Shown here: positions 52,487 to 62,336 of the stretch, in pieces
Layout of the letters: every line of letters begins with the position of its first letter
Position numbering within the stretch: the first letter of the stretch is position 1
NCBI GenBank assembly: GCA_937928635.1
Contig: CALFWM010000058.1
Location: 1 to 64,000, forward strand
From: an uncultured Sulfitobacter sp.
Lineage (GTDB): Bacteria > Pseudomonadota > Alphaproteobacteria > Rhodobacterales > Rhodobacteraceae
Direction: 5' to 3'
DNA: 64,000 nucleotides
Notes under the pieces: generated by a model
What the model was told of the DNA's origin: nothing
Database searches by the model: none
What the model saw: only the letters and a program-made list of their open reading frames with translations
Made by a program: the position numbers and the translations under genes

Positions 52487-53206
52487 TCAGCTGTCCAGAT
52501 GCACATAGACCCGGCGGTTCTGGCGGCCCTTCTTTTCGATCTTGCCCAATCGCAACGCGCCAATCTCTCCGGTGCGGGCCACATGGGTGCCGCCGCAGGG
52601 TTGCAGGTCGATCCAGTCACCCTCTTCACCGATGCGCACCAGACGGATGTCCCCGGCCCCTTTGGGCGGTTTCACAGCCATGGTCTTGACCAACTGGGGG
52701 GCCGCCTCCAGCTCTGCGGCGCTGATCCAGCCATCGCTGACACGCGCATCAATGGCGACGTATTCGTTTAGGGCATCCTCTATTGCGGGTTTATCCTGCG
52801 GGGCCTCGGGCATGTCAAAATCAAGCCGCCCGTGGGAGGCTGAAATCTGCCCGCCCGTCACACCGTAGGGCACCACCACAGACAGCAGATGCAGCGCCGT
52901 ATGCACCCGCATGTGTTTGTGCCTGCGGTCCCAGTCCAGCGATTGCACAACCTGCGTACCAATGGGTGGCAAGGCCACAGGTTCTGCGGGCAGCAATGCG
53001 ATGTGCTCGCCCTCAACCTTGACGGCGGTGGCGATGTTCAACTGTGTGCCACCCCATTCAAGCCAGCCTGAATCCCCCGGCTGCCCCCCGCCGGTTGCGT
53101 AGAACAGACTGGCATCCAGCACAATGCCGCCCTCCTCGGTATGCGCCACCACGCTGCCGGGTGCCTCGCGCTGATAAGGGTCTTCACGAAACAACAACCT
53201 GGTCAT
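52487..53206 (-). CDS. AlaX-like alanyl-tRNA editing protein
   Basis: A 239-residue free-standing editing domain related to the C-terminal part of alanyl-tRNA synthetase, which hydrolyses Ser-tRNA(Ala). The zinc motif is HTALH (from MRVHTALHLLSVV) plus CGGTHVARTGEIG near residues 210-222. The ATG at 53206 overlaps the mscS-like stop (ATGA), so it is coupled to that gene. Confidence 0.88.
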   Translation of the reverse strand: MTRLLFREDPYQREAPGSVVAHTEEGGIVLDASLFYATGGGQPGDSGWLEWGGTQLNIATAVKVEGEHIALLPAEPVALPPIGTQVVQSLDWDRRHKHMRVHTALHLLSVVVPYGVTGGQISASHGRLDFDMPEAPQDKPAIEDALNEYVAIDARVSDGWISAAELEAAPQLVKTMAVKPPKGAGDIRLVRIGEEGDWIDLQPCGGTHVARTGEIGALRLGKIEKKGRQNRRVYVHLDS

Positions 53207-55560
53207 GATGTGGGCTCCTCTTTTGACGGCGGCTGGGCGCCCAAAGCCTCGGGGTTGCGCAGCCACAGATCACGCTGGGCAAAGGGTATTTCGATCCCTT
53301 CTTGGGCAAAACGCGCGACAATCGCATGGTTGATGTCATTCTTGACCACCATCGTAAAGCTGACATCGCGCAGGAAGCAGCGTATCTCAAAATCAAGTGA
53401 ATCCGCGCCAAAGCCAACCAGGAACACGCTGGGCGGCGGGCTGGCCAGCGCCATGGGCTGCGCCTCAGCAATCTCGCGCAGGATCGCATCAACCCGCATG
53501 GTGTCCGTGCCATAGGCCACACCAACCGGCACAATCACGCGCCCCACCGTATTGCCGCGCGTATAGTTGGTAACAGTGCCTGATACCAGATCAGCGTTGG
53601 GCACAATCACATCCGTGCGGTCAAAGGTCTCAATCCGGGTCGAGCGCACAGAGATGTCGCGCACATAGCCCATTTGCCCGCTGCTGACCTCAATCCAGTC
53701 GCCCTCGGAAATCGGGCGTTCGATCAACAGGATGATGCCGGAGACAAAGTTGGAGACGATGTTTTGCAGACCAAAACCAATGCCAACCGACAGTGCACCC
53801 GCGACAATCGCAAGGGAGCTGAGATCAATGCCCGCGCCGTTGATCGCCAGCAATGCGGCCAGAAATATCCCGACATATCCCAGCCCGGAGACAATGGCGT
53901 TCTGTCCGCCAATGTCGATCTTGGTCTTGGGCAGAACGTTGTTGCGCAAGGAGGATTGCAGCAGGCGCGTCAACACCAGACCAATGACAAAGATCACCGC
54001 AAAGGCGAGGAAATCAGTGGGCGAAATGCGGCTGTCCCCAATGGAAAAGCCACGCCCAAAGGCCGCCCACAGCTCCGTCAGGTCCGTCAGACGCGCGCCC
54101 CAGATCAACGCAAAAAGCGGGAGCACCAGCACCGTCAGCACCAGCCCGAACAGTACCGCCATCAGCGAGTCGCGGGCCTGTATGCCCTGCCCTGTCAGCG
54201 CGCCATAAAGGTCAGCCAGAAACCGCTGAATGGTCAGCAAGGTCCAGAACAGCACCAGCGTCCGCACATAGGGCGTCAGCATGGCATCGGCGGCTTGGAA
54301 GTATCCCGCCGCCAGCAACAACGGCGTTGCAATCGCCACCAAAACCGCGCCCGTACCCAGCCAGCGCACAATCCGGGCAAGGGTTGAAATACGACTGACC
54401 TCACCATCGCCCGCGTCTTCGGCAGCAACAGGTTGGTTGTGATAGCCGCGCAGCAGGACGCCGATCCGATACAGCGACAGCGCCGAGATCAGCATTACAC
54501 CAAACAGCAACACAGGTTGAGAGGCCGGGAGGGGTTTGGCCGCAGCCAAGACCAATGAAATCGCTTCTGCCACAACAATTGTCAGGGTCAGGATCGACAC
54601 ATGGAACCGCATCTGCGCACGTTGTTCGGCGGGCAACAGCAGCAGTGCCTCGTCATCGTCGCGCGAAAACACCCGTTCCGCCACCCAGCGAAACCCCAAC
54701 ATGACCGCACAAAGCCACATCAGACCAATCAGAACATCGCGTGATTTAGGGCCAAACAAGCCGGTTGTCAGGGCCGCTGTCACCAGCAGCACAATACCCA
54801 AGAACGGCAGAATGATCCGCAGCAGGGACACCAGAAAGCGCCAGATGCCAAAGCCGCGCGCGCCAAAGCTACGCAGGCGGTCCACAATCCGCTTTGACCA
54901 ACGCCGACCGCGCAGGATCAACACAACCCCCAGCACCGTCAGGATCAGCACAACAGGGGCCGCTGCGCGCAGGGCTGCGGCAAATCCACCGCGCTGTGCG
55001 GCTTTGCTGTCCGCCAAAAGTGCCTGTGCGCCTTTGCTCAGGTCCGCCACCGCCGGGCGCCAGTGCACGGGGTTCAGCGGCGAGGGTGCAACCTCCAGCA
55101 ATTGCCGGTTCTGACGGTCCCGCAGAATTCGGTCAATTTGCCCAATCAATCCATCCGCGCGCAGAAATGCCGCCTGCGCCTGCTGCACAGGGGCCTGCAA
55201 CGTCGCCAGACGATTGCTTAGTTCCGCGCGTTTTGCAGCGATCTCCGGGTCCTCGGGCGCGGCACCCTCCCCCTCCGGTGCAGCGCCAAGGGCGGCAAGC
55301 TGTTCCCGCAGTGTAACAATGCGCCCCGCGTTCAGACCCTGCGCCTCATCAAAGGTGCTGCGATACTCCGCGATGCGTCCGCGCATATCCTCCAACGCGT
55401 CATCCGAGCTGTCCCTATTGTCGATGATCGCCTCAGCGCGTTCTGCCAGTCCGTCCCACCGGGTGAATTCGTTGGTCAGGGCATCGTTTTGCGCCAACGC
55501 CCCAAGGGCCAAAAGCATCCAAAGTGCCAGCGCCACAGATACATGTAGAATGCCGCGCAT
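53203..55560 (-). CDS. MscS-family mechanosensitive channel with DUF3772-type domain
   Basis: A 785-residue inner-membrane channel: signal peptide (residues 1-23), a periplasmic helical domain of DUF3772 type to about 170, then roughly ten membrane helices and the MscS core (IDLSSLAIVAGALSVGIGFGLQNIVSNFVSGIILLIERPISEGDWIEV near residues 575-625). It relieves osmotic stress. The start shares one base with the cysK stop and the end overlaps alaX. Confidence 0.9.
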   Translation of the reverse strand: MRGILHVSVALALWMLLALGALAQNDALTNEFTRWDGLAERAEAIIDNRDSSDDALEDMRGRIAEYRSTFDEAQGLNAGRIVTLREQLAALGAAPEGEGAAPEDPEIAAKRAELSNRLATLQAPVQQAQAAFLRADGLIGQIDRILRDRQNRQLLEVAPSPLNPVHWRPAVADLSKGAQALLADSKAAQRGGFAAALRAAAPVVLILTVLGVVLILRGRRWSKRIVDRLRSFGARGFGIWRFLVSLLRIILPFLGIVLLVTAALTTGLFGPKSRDVLIGLMWLCAVMLGFRWVAERVFSRDDDEALLLLPAEQRAQMRFHVSILTLTIVVAEAISLVLAAAKPLPASQPVLLFGVMLISALSLYRIGVLLRGYHNQPVAAEDAGDGEVSRISTLARIVRWLGTGAVLVAIATPLLLAAGYFQAADAMLTPYVRTLVLFWTLLTIQRFLADLYGALTGQGIQARDSLMAVLFGLVLTVLVLPLFALIWGARLTDLTELWAAFGRGFSIGDSRISPTDFLAFAVIFVIGLVLTRLLQSSLRNNVLPKTKIDIGGQNAIVSGLGYVGIFLAALLAINGAGIDLSSLAIVAGALSVGIGFGLQNIVSNFVSGIILLIERPISEGDWIEVSSGQMGYVRDISVRSTRIETFDRTDVIVPNADLVSGTVTNYTRGNTVGRVIVPVGVAYGTDTMRVDAILREIAEAQPMALASPPPSVFLVGFGADSLDFEIRCFLRDVSFTMVVKNDINHAIVARFAQEGIEIPFAQRDLWLRNPEALGAQPPSKEEPTS

Positions 55561-56588
55561 CAGACGTCTTCAAAAACCGTTGGTACGTCTGCTGACGCGA
55601 GGTCAAGCCATTCGGGCACAGGCAGGTTCTTTTCTCGCAGAAACTCAGGGTTGAACATTTTCGACTGATAGCGTGTGCCAAAGTCACACAAGATGGTCAC
55701 AATGGTATGCCCCGGCCCCAATTCACGGGCCATCCGCATGGCACCGCCCACGTTCACGCCGCTGGAGCCACCAAGGCACAGCCCCTCATGCGCCAGCAGG
55801 TCAAAAACCACCGGCAAGGCTTCCTCATCCGGCACACGGTAGACCATATCGGGTGTGAACCCTTCAAGGTTGGCGGTCACTCGGCCCTGCCCGATGCCTT
55901 CGGTGATCGAATTGCCGCCCGGGTCCTCGCCTGTGTAAATCTTGGTCATGCCGGATCCGCCCGGATCGGCCAGCGCCACTTTGACGCCCTTCGGTTGCAG
56001 CGCCATTCCCATCCCCGCAAGCGTGCCGCCGGTGCCAATGGCACAAACAAATCCGTCAATTTTGCCGTCGGTCTGCGCCCAGACTTCGGGGCCGGTGCCC
56101 TCAATATGCGCCTGCCGGTTGGCAATATTGTCAAACTGATTGGCCCAGATCACCCCTTCGTTGGAGGAACGCGCAAGGGTCTTGGCCAGCCGCTCCGAAT
56201 AGCGGATGTAATTGTTGGGGTTGCTGTAGGGGGCCGCGGGCACCTGCACCAGTTCTGCACCGGCAAGGCGCAGCATCTCTTTTTTTTCCTCCGACTGCGT
56301 TTCCGGGATTACAATCACCGTTTTGAACCCCATGGAGGCCCCCACCAGCGCCAGACCAATGCCGGTATTGCCCGCTGTGCCTTCCACAATCGTGCCACCG
56401 GGTTTCAGGGTGCCCTTGGCGATGGCATCGCGGATGATGAACAGCGCCGCACGGTCCTTGACCGACTGGCCGGGGTTCATAAATTCGGCCTTGCCGAAAA
56501 TCTCACACCCCGTTTCTTCAGAGGCTTTGCGCAGCCGGATTAGTGGTGTGTTGCCAATGGCCTGCGCCAGATCAGATGCGACGTGCAT
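55560..56588 (-). CDS. cysK: Cysteine synthase A
   Basis: A 342-residue PLP enzyme making cysteine from O-acetylserine and sulfide. The PLP lysine is in NPGQSVKDRAA (near residues 38-48), the substrate loop is EGTAGNTGIGLAL and the phosphate loop is GTGGTLAGMG. In Rhodobacter sphaeroides cysK lies beside trgA-trgB and takes part in tellurite resistance; the same order is seen here. It is 39 bases after trgB. Confidence 0.94.
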   Translation of the reverse strand: MHVASDLAQAIGNTPLIRLRKASEETGCEIFGKAEFMNPGQSVKDRAALFIIRDAIAKGTLKPGGTIVEGTAGNTGIGLALVGASMGFKTVIVIPETQSEEKKEMLRLAGAELVQVPAAPYSNPNNYIRYSERLAKTLARSSNEGVIWANQFDNIANRQAHIEGTGPEVWAQTDGKIDGFVCAIGTGGTLAGMGMALQPKGVKVALADPGGSGMTKIYTGEDPGGNSITEGIGQGRVTANLEGFTPDMVYRVPDEEALPVVFDLLAHEGLCLGGSSGVNVGGAMRMARELGPGHTIVTILCDFGTRYQSKMFNPEFLREKNLPVPEWLDLASADVPTVFEDV

Positions 56589-56627
56589 AAAAGCCCCCAG
56601 TTGTCTTTGCCTAGGTGTAGCCCTGCA

Positions 56628-57734
56628 TCACTCCGACCTCAAGCGTTCCCGGTGCCGCGCCAGCCACAATGCGGCCAGAACAAGCGGTGTGTTGGCCACC
56701 TCAAAACGCTCCAGCATGTCCATGAGCCCCTCAAAAGACACCAGATGGCTGCGAATGTCCTCACCCTCACTGGCCAATCCGCCGGTGCCGGTGATGTCAT
56801 CCGGCAGGTCAGCCAAACCCAAAAAGATGTAGTAAAATTCTGTCGAATTGCCGGGGGAGGCATAGGTCTCTGCAATCCGCTCTACCGCATAGACGTCCAG
56901 CCCCGCCTCTTCCTTGGCCTCCCGCAACGCGGCGGCTTTTGGGGTTTCATTCGCGTCTATCAGCCCTGCAATCGGCTCCAACTGCCACACGGACCGGTCC
57001 CCACGCGCCAAAGGACCCATGCGGATTTGTTCAACCAGAAGCACCCTGTCCCGCTTTGGGTCATAGGGTAAAATCACGGTCGCATCGGTCCCGAAAAACA
57101 CCGCGCGGTCGATGTCGCCGGAGGACGTGCCGTTGAATTTGTCATGGCGCAGCCGCAGGTCATCCAGCGCGAAGAAGTTCGCGTAAGCCCTTGTTTGCGA
57201 TGATATCTCGACTTTGCCGTCAAACGTCAGCGCGCCATGTGTTGAGTGTGCCGCCCGCACGCGGGAGGCCGCGCGCGCACGGATCATCGGGAACATCCGC
57301 GCGATCTGTTCGGGTGATTTGACACCAAAATATCCCATGACCTCGCGTGCGGCATGGCAATTGGCCTCCGCTGCATTTTGCGCCCACTCCGTCAGCGACC
57401 AGTGCCCTTGCGGGGTCCACTGATCAGGGCGCGGCATGTAGACCTCTGCCGCCTGCCCCTTGCTCAAGGTGACCGCAACCAGATCATAGGCAAAACTGCC
57501 CTCATAAAAATCTATCCGCGCGACATCCTCCGCTGACAGGTTTTCAACCAGCAGCCCGTTGGCCATCGCGCCTGCATGTCTGGCGATCATCGGAAACGGC
57601 CCTTCGGCCACGGAAGATACCAAATGATCAGGCAGGATTGCGCCATGCGTAACAAGCGTTGACGCCCCACGCCCCAGCACAATCTCAAGCAGCAGCACAT
57701 GTCGCAACGTGCCGTAAAAGAACAGGTTCTTCAT
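56628..57734 (-). CDS. trgB: TrgB: gamma-glutamylcyclotransferase-like / Nudix fusion
   Basis: A 368-residue two-domain protein. The N-terminal third is an AIG2/gamma-glutamylcyclotransferase-like fold (FFYGTLRHVLLLEIVLGR). The C-terminal part is an ADP-ribose-pyrophosphatase-type Nudix domain with box GLIDANETPKAAALREAKEEAG (near residues 255-276). This fusion next to trgA and cysK corresponds to tellurite-resistance protein TrgB. The chemistry behind resistance is not established. Confidence 0.88.
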   Translation of the reverse strand: MKNLFFYGTLRHVLLLEIVLGRGASTLVTHGAILPDHLVSSVAEGPFPMIARHAGAMANGLLVENLSAEDVARIDFYEGSFAYDLVAVTLSKGQAAEVYMPRPDQWTPQGHWSLTEWAQNAAEANCHAAREVMGYFGVKSPEQIARMFPMIRARAASRVRAAHSTHGALTFDGKVEISSQTRAYANFFALDDLRLRHDKFNGTSSGDIDRAVFFGTDATVILPYDPKRDRVLLVEQIRMGPLARGDRSVWQLEPIAGLIDANETPKAAALREAKEEAGLDVYAVERIAETYASPGNSTEFYYIFLGLADLPDDITGTGGLASEGEDIRSHLVSFEGLMDMLERFEVANTPLVLAALWLARHRERLRSE

Positions 57735-57749
57735 GGCTCTCCCGGCCTG

Positions 57750-58190
57750 TCAGCCCCAGCGGTTGGCGACAAAATCTGTCAGCAACCCGCTCACCACGGA
57801 ACAAATCAGCAAGGCGATACCGATGGGTGTTGTACAGATCATCCAGGCATATTCTGCACCGATCTGGAAACTCGCGGTCAAGGCTTCAAAGGCGTTGTCA
57901 TACCGGTTGCGCATGGCCAGGCGGACCATTTCGTTAATCGCCTGCACGGCGACGCCCCACAGGATCAACACAAAAACGCCGGTCAGGCCATTGTTGATGG
58001 CGGCGGTAAATCCGCGCCCCGCCTTGGGGCCCATCACAAACCACCCGGCCAGCAGGCCCAGCCCGATATTGACCGGAATGAAATATCCAAAATCGGTGCT
58101 TTCAGGCATCAGCGGCATGACCATGCCCGATATCACAAAGCCCACTATGGCCAGACAAATGGCCCCCATCAGTCGTGCGGCTGTTGGCAT
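57750..58190 (-). CDS. trgA: TrgA: membrane protein of tellurite-resistance cluster
   Basis: A 146-residue protein with four hydrophobic helices (about 5-25, 35-53, 68-88 and 118-142), matching TrgA in size, topology and position before trgB and cysK. It begins 32 bases after the cfa-like gene and ends 15 bases before trgB. Its molecular action is unknown. Confidence 0.85.
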   Translation of the reverse strand: MPTAARLMGAICLAIVGFVISGMVMPLMPESTDFGYFIPVNIGLGLLAGWFVMGPKAGRGFTAAINNGLTGVFVLILWGVAVQAINEMVRLAMRNRYDNAFEALTASFQIGAEYAWMICTTPIGIALLICSVVSGLLTDFVANRWG

Positions 58191-58222
58191 CTCAAATCCT
58201 CTACGTCTGCTCGCCCGCTTTT

Positions 58223-59434
58223 CTAGCCGGGTCGGCGTATCGTAATCTGCGTGACGTCACAATTTCCACTGTCAAATGTCGCCGCGCAAGAAGTGAGGTA
58301 AAAATTCCACATGCGCTTGAACCGCTCGTCAAAGCCCATGGCGGTGATTTGATCCCATTTGGCGTTGAATGTCTCATGCCAGCGGCGCAACGTGATGTCA
58401 TAGCTTTTGCCAAATTCAACAGATTTATCCACGATCAAACCTGCCCTTTCCACTTGCGCTCGCAGCACCACGGGGCTGGGCAACATGCCGCCGGGAAAGA
58501 TGTATTTCTGGATGAAATCCACACCGCGTTTGTAGACATTCCAGCGCTTGTGATCGACCGTAATGATTTGCAGCGTCGCCGCTTTGCCCGGTTTCAGGCG
58601 TTCGCGCACGGTTTCAAAGTAGACCGGCCAATATTGCTCACCGACGGCCTCAAACATCTCGATGCTGGCGATGCCGTCATAGGTGCCCTGCTCATCCCGG
58701 TAGTCTTTCAGCTTGAACTGCACTTGATCGGAAAGCCCTGCCTTTTCAATACGTTCCTGCGCATACTTAAACTGCTCTTCGCTGATGGTCAGCCCGGTGA
58801 CTTTCAGCCCCCGCTCCTTTGCGGCGTATTCTGCAAACCCGCCCCAGCCACAGCCGATTTCCAGCACGTGATCGCCGGGCTGCACGCCCATTTGATCCAC
58901 CATGGAGGCATATTTGGCGGTCTGTGCGGCCTCCAGCGACATCTGCGCATCCTCAGGAAACAACCCGGAGGAATAGGTCATCGTCTCATCCAGCCACAGC
59001 CCATAAAACGCATTGCCCAGATCATAGTGATAGCTGATGTTTTTGCGGGCCTGAGATTTGTTGTTGCGTTGCAGCCAAAAGCGGAACTGTTCCCACATGC
59101 GCACCAGCCCCATGCCGGGAAAGCCATCATAGATGTCCTCGTTGCCCGCATGCACCAGATCCATAAAGGCCTGCAAATCCGGCGAGGACCACCATTCATC
59201 CAGATAGGCATCACAAAACCCCAGATCGCCCTCACGGATCAGGCGGGTGAACAGGTCTGCGTTGTGGATACGCAGCTCAGCCACCGGGCCCGGGGCCTTG
59301 CCACTGGCGCGAAACTGACGCCCGTCAGGCAGCACAAAGTCAATGCGCCCCCTGTTCATCTGCCCTGCAAGGGTAAACACCCGCGCGAAATAGCGCGGCA
59401 GGTTGGCCTGCCCATCAATACTGGTAAAGATCAT
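58223..59434 (-). CDS. Cyclopropane-fatty-acyl-phospholipid synthase-type methyltransferase
   Basis: A 403-residue SAM-dependent enzyme that modifies unsaturated lipid chains in place. The SAM motif is VLEIGCGWGGFAEYAA (near residues 192-207), preceded by YHYDLGNAFYGLWLDETMTYSSGLF and followed by the family-typical EMFEAVGEQYW. The ATG at 59434 fits the usual start; four codons earlier is possible. It is in the leftward run with trgA and phrB. Confidence 0.88.
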   Translation of the reverse strand: MIFTSIDGQANLPRYFARVFTLAGQMNRGRIDFVLPDGRQFRASGKAPGPVAELRIHNADLFTRLIREGDLGFCDAYLDEWWSSPDLQAFMDLVHAGNEDIYDGFPGMGLVRMWEQFRFWLQRNNKSQARKNISYHYDLGNAFYGLWLDETMTYSSGLFPEDAQMSLEAAQTAKYASMVDQMGVQPGDHVLEIGCGWGGFAEYAAKERGLKVTGLTISEEQFKYAQERIEKAGLSDQVQFKLKDYRDEQGTYDGIASIEMFEAVGEQYWPVYFETVRERLKPGKAATLQIITVDHKRWNVYKRGVDFIQKYIFPGGMLPSPVVLRAQVERAGLIVDKSVEFGKSYDITLRRWHETFNAKWDQITAMGFDERFKRMWNFYLTSCAATFDSGNCDVTQITIRRPG

Positions 59435-59498
59435 ACCCACTCCCATAGGTTCTCGTTACGCCGCACCAACGTTAACGGCTAAGCGCGCAATAACAATA

Positions 59499-60923
59499 CT
59501 AAAAGTCCCGATCCGCATAGGCATCCAGGGCCCGTTTGCGGCCAACGTCCAAAGCCACGATAGGTTTTGGATAAGGGTCATCCGGCGACAGGCCCCACCT
59601 GCGCGGCATGGCCTCAAAGAATGCCAGGGCATCTTTGTAGGGGTTTTGCACACCCTCGGCCAAAAACCGGTTCACGTAGGCGCGGTTGCTGTCAAATTTG
59701 TCAAGTTGGGTATCGGGGTTGAACACTCTGAAATAAGGCGAGGCATCGGGCCCCGACCCGGCTGTCCACTGCCATCCCATGGCGTTGCTGGCAGGGTCCC
59801 AATCGGTCAGACAATGCTCAAACCAATCGCGCCCGATGCGCCAGTCGGTCATCAGGTGTTTGGTCAGATAGCTTGCCACGATCATCCGCGCGCGGTTGTG
59901 CATGCGGCCCGTAACGTAAAGCTCTCGCATGGCCGCGTCCACAAAAGGGATGCCGGTACGCCCCTGTTTCCAGGCCAGCACGTTGGGCGCGTCAGGATCG
60001 GTGGACCAGGGAAATTTTTCCCACCCATCCCGCCAGGCGGTATCAAGGATATGCGGCGTGTGGTGCATCAGGTGATAGGCAAACTCGCGCCAGACCAGTT
60101 CTTTCAGGAAATGCTCCGCACCCGCCTTGCCCTGCTCCATTGCACGCATGCCGGCCTGCCAGCATTGGTGCGGGCTGATTTCACCCAAACTCAGGTTTTG
60201 CGACAACAGCGAGGTGCCATCTTCGCCCGGAAAATCACGCAGGGATTTGTAGTTGGCAATGATCTCCTCGCAGAAATGGGCAAGCCGCACCTGCGCCGCC
60301 TGCTCTCCGACCTGCTGGAACGGCTCCACCACCGCCGCCCCACGGTTCATGGCGCGGCCCAGGTGCCATGTGTCCTGCTCATCAGAGGCAGGCCAGCTTT
60401 TGGGGGCCGCAATCTGCGCAGGGGCCGGGCGCGGGGCGTCAACGCCGGTGTTTTTCACAGCGTTCCAGAACGGCGTGTAGACTTTGTAAAACCCGTTGGT
60501 TTTCGTCTCAACGCTCCAGGGTTCAAACATCAGGTGTCCGCCAAACGAACGCGCCTCACTGCCCTGTCCGCGCAGGATTTCCTTAACCTTCGTGTCGCGC
60601 GCAATGCTATTGGGGTCGTACAGGCGCGACCAATAGACCGCACCCGCGCCGGTTTCCTCCATCAGGGCTTGCAGGGCATCAAGCGCCACAGCGGCACGGC
60701 GCAGGATCAGCCGACTGCCTTGTGCCCTGAGCGTTTCTGCCAAATGGGCCAGACCCAGACCCAGCCGCCACTTGGGGGCCGCCCCCAGCGCTTCTGAAAG
60801 GTCATCGTGGATAAACACCGGGATCACAGGACGCCCGGTTTCACAGGCCGCTGTCAGGGCCGCGTGATCGCTGATCCGCAAATCACGCCGGAACCAGACT
60901 AGAATGGGGGTCGTATCATGCAC
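59499..60923 (-). CDS. phrB: Deoxyribodipyrimidine photolyase
   Basis: A 474-residue FAD photolyase repairing UV-induced pyrimidine dimers. The N-terminal antenna-domain start ILVWFRRDLRISDH and the C-terminal FAD-binding segments (ELVWREFAYHLMHHTP, GRTGIPFVDAAMRELYVTGRMHNRARMIVASYLTKHLMTDWRIG) are diagnostic. The GTG at 60923 is preferred because it places the start just before the conserved N-terminus; an in-frame ATG lies 20 codons upstream. Confidence 0.93.
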   Translation of the reverse strand: MHDTTPILVWFRRDLRISDHAALTAACETGRPVIPVFIHDDLSEALGAAPKWRLGLGLAHLAETLRAQGSRLILRRAAVALDALQALMEETGAGAVYWSRLYDPNSIARDTKVKEILRGQGSEARSFGGHLMFEPWSVETKTNGFYKVYTPFWNAVKNTGVDAPRPAPAQIAAPKSWPASDEQDTWHLGRAMNRGAAVVEPFQQVGEQAAQVRLAHFCEEIIANYKSLRDFPGEDGTSLLSQNLSLGEISPHQCWQAGMRAMEQGKAGAEHFLKELVWREFAYHLMHHTPHILDTAWRDGWEKFPWSTDPDAPNVLAWKQGRTGIPFVDAAMRELYVTGRMHNRARMIVASYLTKHLMTDWRIGRDWFEHCLTDWDPASNAMGWQWTAGSGPDASPYFRVFNPDTQLDKFDSNRAYVNRFLAEGVQNPYKDALAFFEAMPRRWGLSPDDPYPKPIVALDVGRKRALDAYADRDF

Positions 60924-61040
60924 ACGCGGCTGCCTTGGATAGGTTAATTGAGTGTGAACGTAGATCGGACACCGCAGGGTCAAGGCATTGCACGTCTTAA
61001 CCTGCCCGCAGACGCGGTTGACCTTACGTTACGGCACGCG

Positions 61041-62264
61041 TTACAGCACGTCGTCCAAGGCGTTCAGCAACTGCTCGATCTCGCTGCGCGTGGTGTAATG
61101 GGTGAAGCTGAGCCGCAACACACCTTTGTCCGGGTCGATGCCCATCGCACTGAGCGCGCGCCCTGCGTAAAAATCTCCGCCCCCCGCCATGATGCCCCGC
61201 GCGGCAAGATCCTGTGCCACTTCGTACCCCGGCCGGTTCAGGGCAAGCGCAACGGTTGGCGCGCGCCCCTCCGCCGTATCTGGCCCCAGCAACCGCACCG
61301 AATTGCGTGACGTCATCGCATCCAGCAGCGGTTGCAACAGCGCTGTTTCATGGGCCCGCATCACATCATGCACTGCCACCCCGCGCGCCACCGGGTCAGC
61401 AGTGCCACCGCCATGATGCACGTAAAAGTCATCCACGTAATCGGCTATGCCCGCACAGGCCGCAACCTGTGCATGATCCGGTCCCGCCGGGGTAAACCGT
61501 TTATACAGGGTCTGCCCGTTAAAGTGGTGCCCCTGATTGGGCAGCAGATGCCCCAGCGCACGGCGGATCACCATCAGTCCCTGATGCGGCCCAAAGGTTT
61601 TGTATGCGGAAAACAGATAGATATCCGCGCCCAGCCCGCCAACATCCATAAACCCGTGCGGCGCATAGGAAACGCCGTCCACACAGACAAACGCCCCGGC
61701 GGCATGGGCAAGAGCCGTGATTTCCACCACCGGATTGACCTGCCCCACCACGTTAGAGCAATGGGGAAAGCAGACCAGCCGCACCTTTTCATCCAGCAGG
61801 TTTTCAAGGTCACTGAGCGCCAGGGCACCCGTTTCAGGGTCAATCTGCCATTCGCGCACCGCAATGCCGCGCGCGGCCAACCGCCGCCAAGGGCCGGTGT
61901 TGGCCTCGTGATCCTGATTGGTCACAACAATCGCCTCACCCGGTTTCAGCATATCACCAAAGGCCTGCGCCAAAACATAGGTGTTCTGCGTGGTTGAGGG
62001 GCCAAAGCTGAGTTCATCCCCCTCAACCCCCAGCAGAGCGGCCATGCGCCTGCGGGCCTCATCCATTTCTTCTCCGCCCAGGGTACTGGCGGCATAAGGC
62101 GCATAGGGCTGCACCTTGCGGGCTGTGTAAAACCGGGTCAGCCGGTCGATCACAGGCTTGCAGGTATAAGAGCCACCGGCATTTTCAAAAAATGCAGGTC
62201 CCTGAAGGGTCGGCTCGTCAAAGGCGGGGAATTGGGCACGCACCCATGCGGTATCTAGTGTCAT
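61041..62264 (-). CDS. Class V aminotransferase / cysteine desulfurase-like protein
   Basis: A 407-residue PLP enzyme of the SufS/CsdA superfamily (FFENAGGSYTCKPVIDRL, the PLP Lys in LFSAYKTFGPHQGLMV). The C-terminal region GIMAGGGDFYAGRALSAMG lacks the RxGHHCA cysteine loop, so sulfur transfer is doubtful. It may act on another amino-acid substrate. It stands 117 bases upstream of the photolyase gene. Confidence 0.85.
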   Translation of the reverse strand: MTLDTAWVRAQFPAFDEPTLQGPAFFENAGGSYTCKPVIDRLTRFYTARKVQPYAPYAASTLGGEEMDEARRRMAALLGVEGDELSFGPSTTQNTYVLAQAFGDMLKPGEAIVVTNQDHEANTGPWRRLAARGIAVREWQIDPETGALALSDLENLLDEKVRLVCFPHCSNVVGQVNPVVEITALAHAAGAFVCVDGVSYAPHGFMDVGGLGADIYLFSAYKTFGPHQGLMVIRRALGHLLPNQGHHFNGQTLYKRFTPAGPDHAQVAACAGIADYVDDFYVHHGGGTADPVARGVAVHDVMRAHETALLQPLLDAMTSRNSVRLLGPDTAEGRAPTVALALNRPGYEVAQDLAARGIMAGGGDFYAGRALSAMGIDPDKGVLRLSFTHYTTRSEIEQLLNALDDVL

Positions 62265-62278
62265 GACGTAACTGTCAT

Positions 62279-62314
62279 AAAAAAGGCCCCGATACGCAAG
62301 TACGGGAGGCCTTT
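62279..62314 (-). terminator. Rho-independent terminator downstream of BCCT remnant
   Basis: On the minus strand AAAGGCC-CCCG and CGGG-GGCCTTT-type arms (with one bulge) enclose an 11-base loop and are followed by TTTTTT. It lies between the end of the decayed transporter gene and the start of the class V aminotransferase gene and would separate their transcripts. Confidence 0.75.
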
Positions 62315-62336
62315 GATTTTTCTTTGATCCACGGTG

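Noticed and set aside
58175..60797. Two long plus-strand open frames (435 and 464 codons) opposite the cfa-like and photolyase genes
   Set aside because: They are antisense shadows of two clearly recognised genes, have odd composition rich in His, Arg and Gln, and match no family.
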